7,644 nt of DNA from Bacteroidales bacterium (lineage in GTDB: Bacteria; Bacteroidota; Bacteroidia; Bacteroidales; ML635J-15): the NCBI GenBank assembly GCA_007130555.1, contig SLSH01000172.1, positions 1 through 7,644 of the forward strand, read 5' to 3'. Each line of letters opens with the position of its first letter. The stretch's first letter is position 1. Position numbers and translations under genes: made by a program. Of this stretch, positions 6,945-7,644 are shown piece after piece. Below the pieces are notes generated by a model. That model had not been told where the DNA came from, did no database searches, and worked only from the letters and a program-made list of their open reading frames with translations.

Positions 6945-6985
6945 AATTATAATACAATGTTACTAATTATAATTTTTGTGTTACT
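6944..6985. repeat. Tandem direct repeat between nikR and the receptor gene
   Basis: Two consecutive units of about 21 bases: TAATTATAAT at 6944-6953 and again at 6964-6973, each followed by TGTTACT (6958-6964 and 6979-6985). The units differ only in the middle and by one base in length. It includes the candidate operator and touches the receptor start codon. I see no good TTTG/TAnnTTTG promoter here (TAACATTG at 6962-6955 on the minus strand is one mismatch off and has no partner), so the receptor may depend on the nikR promoter. Confidence 0.7.
6957..6984. promoter_or_regulatory. Candidate NikR operator upstream of the receptor gene
   Basis: ATGTTAC (6957-6963), 14 AT-rich bases, GTGTTAC (6978-6984): two direct half-sites 21 bases apart, ending 13 bases before the receptor ATG. 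The same spacing and near-identical half-sites occur before nikR. From memory, predicted deltaproteobacterial NikR sites are GTGTTAC, 13-14 bases, GTAACAC; here half-site and spacing agree but the second half is direct, not inverted. The assignment is inferred. Confidence 0.45.
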
Positions 6986-7000
6986 GTAATATTAAAAAAA

Positions 7001-7402
7001 TTATTCTATATCTGTAATTACAAGTTTACCATGCTTAATCCCTTTTGTGCCGATTATTTTATCCGCCAGTTCGGTCAACATTCTTGCTTTACCTTTTACC
7101 GCAATAGTTTCAAGACATAAATCATGGTCAAGATGGACATGTTGGGTTGATAAAATTAAATCGTGGTAATCATGCTGAACATTCATAAGATTACTGTTAA
7201 GTTCTCTTTTATGATGGTCATAAACAATAACAATTGCTCCGGCTACTATTTTGTTTTTATACACCTTATCTTCAACCAAACTGCTTTTTATAAGATGTCT
7301 GATAGCTTGAGAACGATTAGGGAAATTACTTGTTTTAACCAAATTGTCCAGATTATTTAAAATCTCTTCTTCTAACGAAACACCAAAACGCTTTACTTTC
7401 AT
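7001..7402 (-). CDS. nikR: Nickel-responsive regulator NikR
   Basis: 133 residues, the same length as Escherichia coli NikR. The N-terminal ribbon-helix-helix DNA-binding part is MKVKRFGVSLEEEILNNLD with the conserved NRSQAIRHLIK (29-39). The C-terminal ACT-like domain tetramerises and binds nickel; the ligands His76, His87, His89 and Cys95 of E. coli correspond to His77, His88, His90 (QHVH) and Cys96 (HDLC) here, all present with a constant offset of one. With nickel bound the protein normally represses nickel uptake genes. It heads the transporter operon, has a clear Bacteroidota promoter, and candidate operators lie before it and before the receptor gene, suggesting autoregulation and repression of uptake when nickel is sufficient. 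The N-terminal arm MKVK before the beta strand is short, as in EcNikR. It is the best clue to the metal handled by the cluster. Confidence 0.96.
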   Translation of the reverse strand: MKVKRFGVSLEEEILNNLDNLVKTSNFPNRSQAIRHLIKSSLVEDKVYKNKIVAGAIVIVYDHHKRELNSNLMNVQHDYHDLILSTQHVHLDHDLCLETIAVKGKARMLTELADKIIGTKGIKHGKLVITDIE

Positions 7403-7403
7403 T

Positions 7404-7431
7404 GTGTTAATATTTTTTAAAAAAGTGCTAC
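7404..7431. promoter_or_regulatory. Candidate NikR operator upstream of nikR
   Basis: GTGTTAA (7404-7410), 14 bases of A/T, GTGCTAC (7425-7431). Half-sites are 21 bases apart in direct orientation, as before the receptor gene. The site covers the expected transcription start and reaches to one base from the nikR ATG, a good place for repression. Its regulator is inferred from position. Confidence 0.42.
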
Positions 7432-7461
7432 AAAAATAATTGTTATTTTATTATCTACAAA
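7431..7461 (-). promoter_or_regulatory. Bacteroidota-type promoter of nikR and probably of the whole operon
   Basis: On the minus strand TTTG (7461-7458), exactly 19 bases, then TATTTTTG (7438-7431) fits the Bacteroidota -33/-7 consensus TTTG / TAnnTTTG. Transcription would begin near 7424-7426, giving a leader of about 23 bases before the nikR ATG. Confidence 0.65.
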
Positions 7462-7575
7462 TTATTTTTGATTTTTTTATACTCCCTAGATTCAACTTGT
7501 AAGTGTATATACCAAAATGGCAGGCAGTAATATAAAATAATTATTGTTTCGGTTATCAGGTTTGTCTAATGCATA

Positions 7576-7644
7576 ATGCGGGTTAAAGTAATAGAACCTC
7601 CTGAATTAATTGAAAAATTGAAGGAGAACTATGAAAAAGCATTA
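7576..7644 (+). CDS. Start of an unrecognised protein, cut by right edge
   Basis: An open frame of 23 codons begins ATG CGG GTT at 7576 and runs off the window; it reads MRVKVIEPPELIEKLKENY and onward. An in-frame TAA at 7567-7569 makes this ATG the first available start. The charged, amphipathic helix-like sequence looks like a real coding start, but I do not recognise the family. It is divergent from nikR, with 173 bases between them, and no clear TTTG/TAnnTTTG promoter is visible on the plus strand. Whether it belongs to the nickel system cannot be judged from this fragment. Confidence 0.6.
   Translation, partial: MRVKVIEPPELIEKLKENYEKAL

Noticed and set aside
6948..6971. Helicobacter-type NikR site (TATWATT, 11 bases, AATWATA)
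   Set aside because: TATAATA-N10-AATTATA is close, but the spacing is one short and such words are expected by chance in this AT-rich gap; nothing similar recurs before nikR.
6561..6989. 142-codon plus-strand frame opposite the start of the receptor gene
   Set aside because: It is antisense to the signal peptide and plug domain of a clear TonB receptor, and its translation is low in complexity with no recognisable domain.

Overview
The window looks like a piece of an AT-rich, probably anaerobic, Bacteroidota chromosome. The clues are an outer-membrane TonB-dependent receptor, a lipoprotein-type substrate-binding protein, a near-perfect Bacteroidota promoter (TTTG, 19 bases, TATTTTTG) before nikR, a dispersed-repeat type common in this phylum, and an FmdE-family protein typical of anaerobes. 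The phylum is an inference.

Layout: nearly everything is on the minus strand, so the operon reads right to left. (1) 7576-7644, plus strand: the first 23 codons of an unrecognised gene. (2) 7001-7402: nikR, a nickel-responsive repressor with all four nickel ligands. (3) 4929-6944: TonB-dependent receptor. (4) 3659-4918: periplasmic binding lipoprotein. (5) 2589-3659: FecCD/BtuC-type permease. (6) 1804-2571: FecE/BtuD-type ATPase. (7) 915-1781: a TrmO-like domain fused to an FmdE domain, followed without frame change, after one TAA, by its zinc-finger tail (663-914). (8) 405-662: a gap with two palindromic structures. (9) 1-404: the start of a DNA methyltransferase that runs off the left edge.

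Genes 2-7 are closely packed (gaps of 56, 10, -1, 17 and 22 bases) and read as one metal-acquisition operon: nickel, free or chelated, would cross the outer membrane through the receptor, be captured by the lipoprotein and be imported by the permease/ATPase, with NikR as the nickel sensor. Nickel specificity rests on NikR alone. Matching 21-base-spaced repeats lie before both nikR and the receptor gene and are candidate operators.

The most striking feature is a 153-bp element with 18-bp inverted ends (4748-4900), flanked by 6-bp TTTATT direct repeats, inserted in frame within the signal-peptide region of the binding lipoprotein. Element plus one target copy is exactly 53 codons. Only one of the element's six frames is open, and that is the frame used. 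Removing the insertion restores a textbook lipoprotein signal peptide starting MIKFNKQIIILFIISVLF. The second oddity is the in-frame TAA that cuts the FmdE zinc finger from the rest of the protein.
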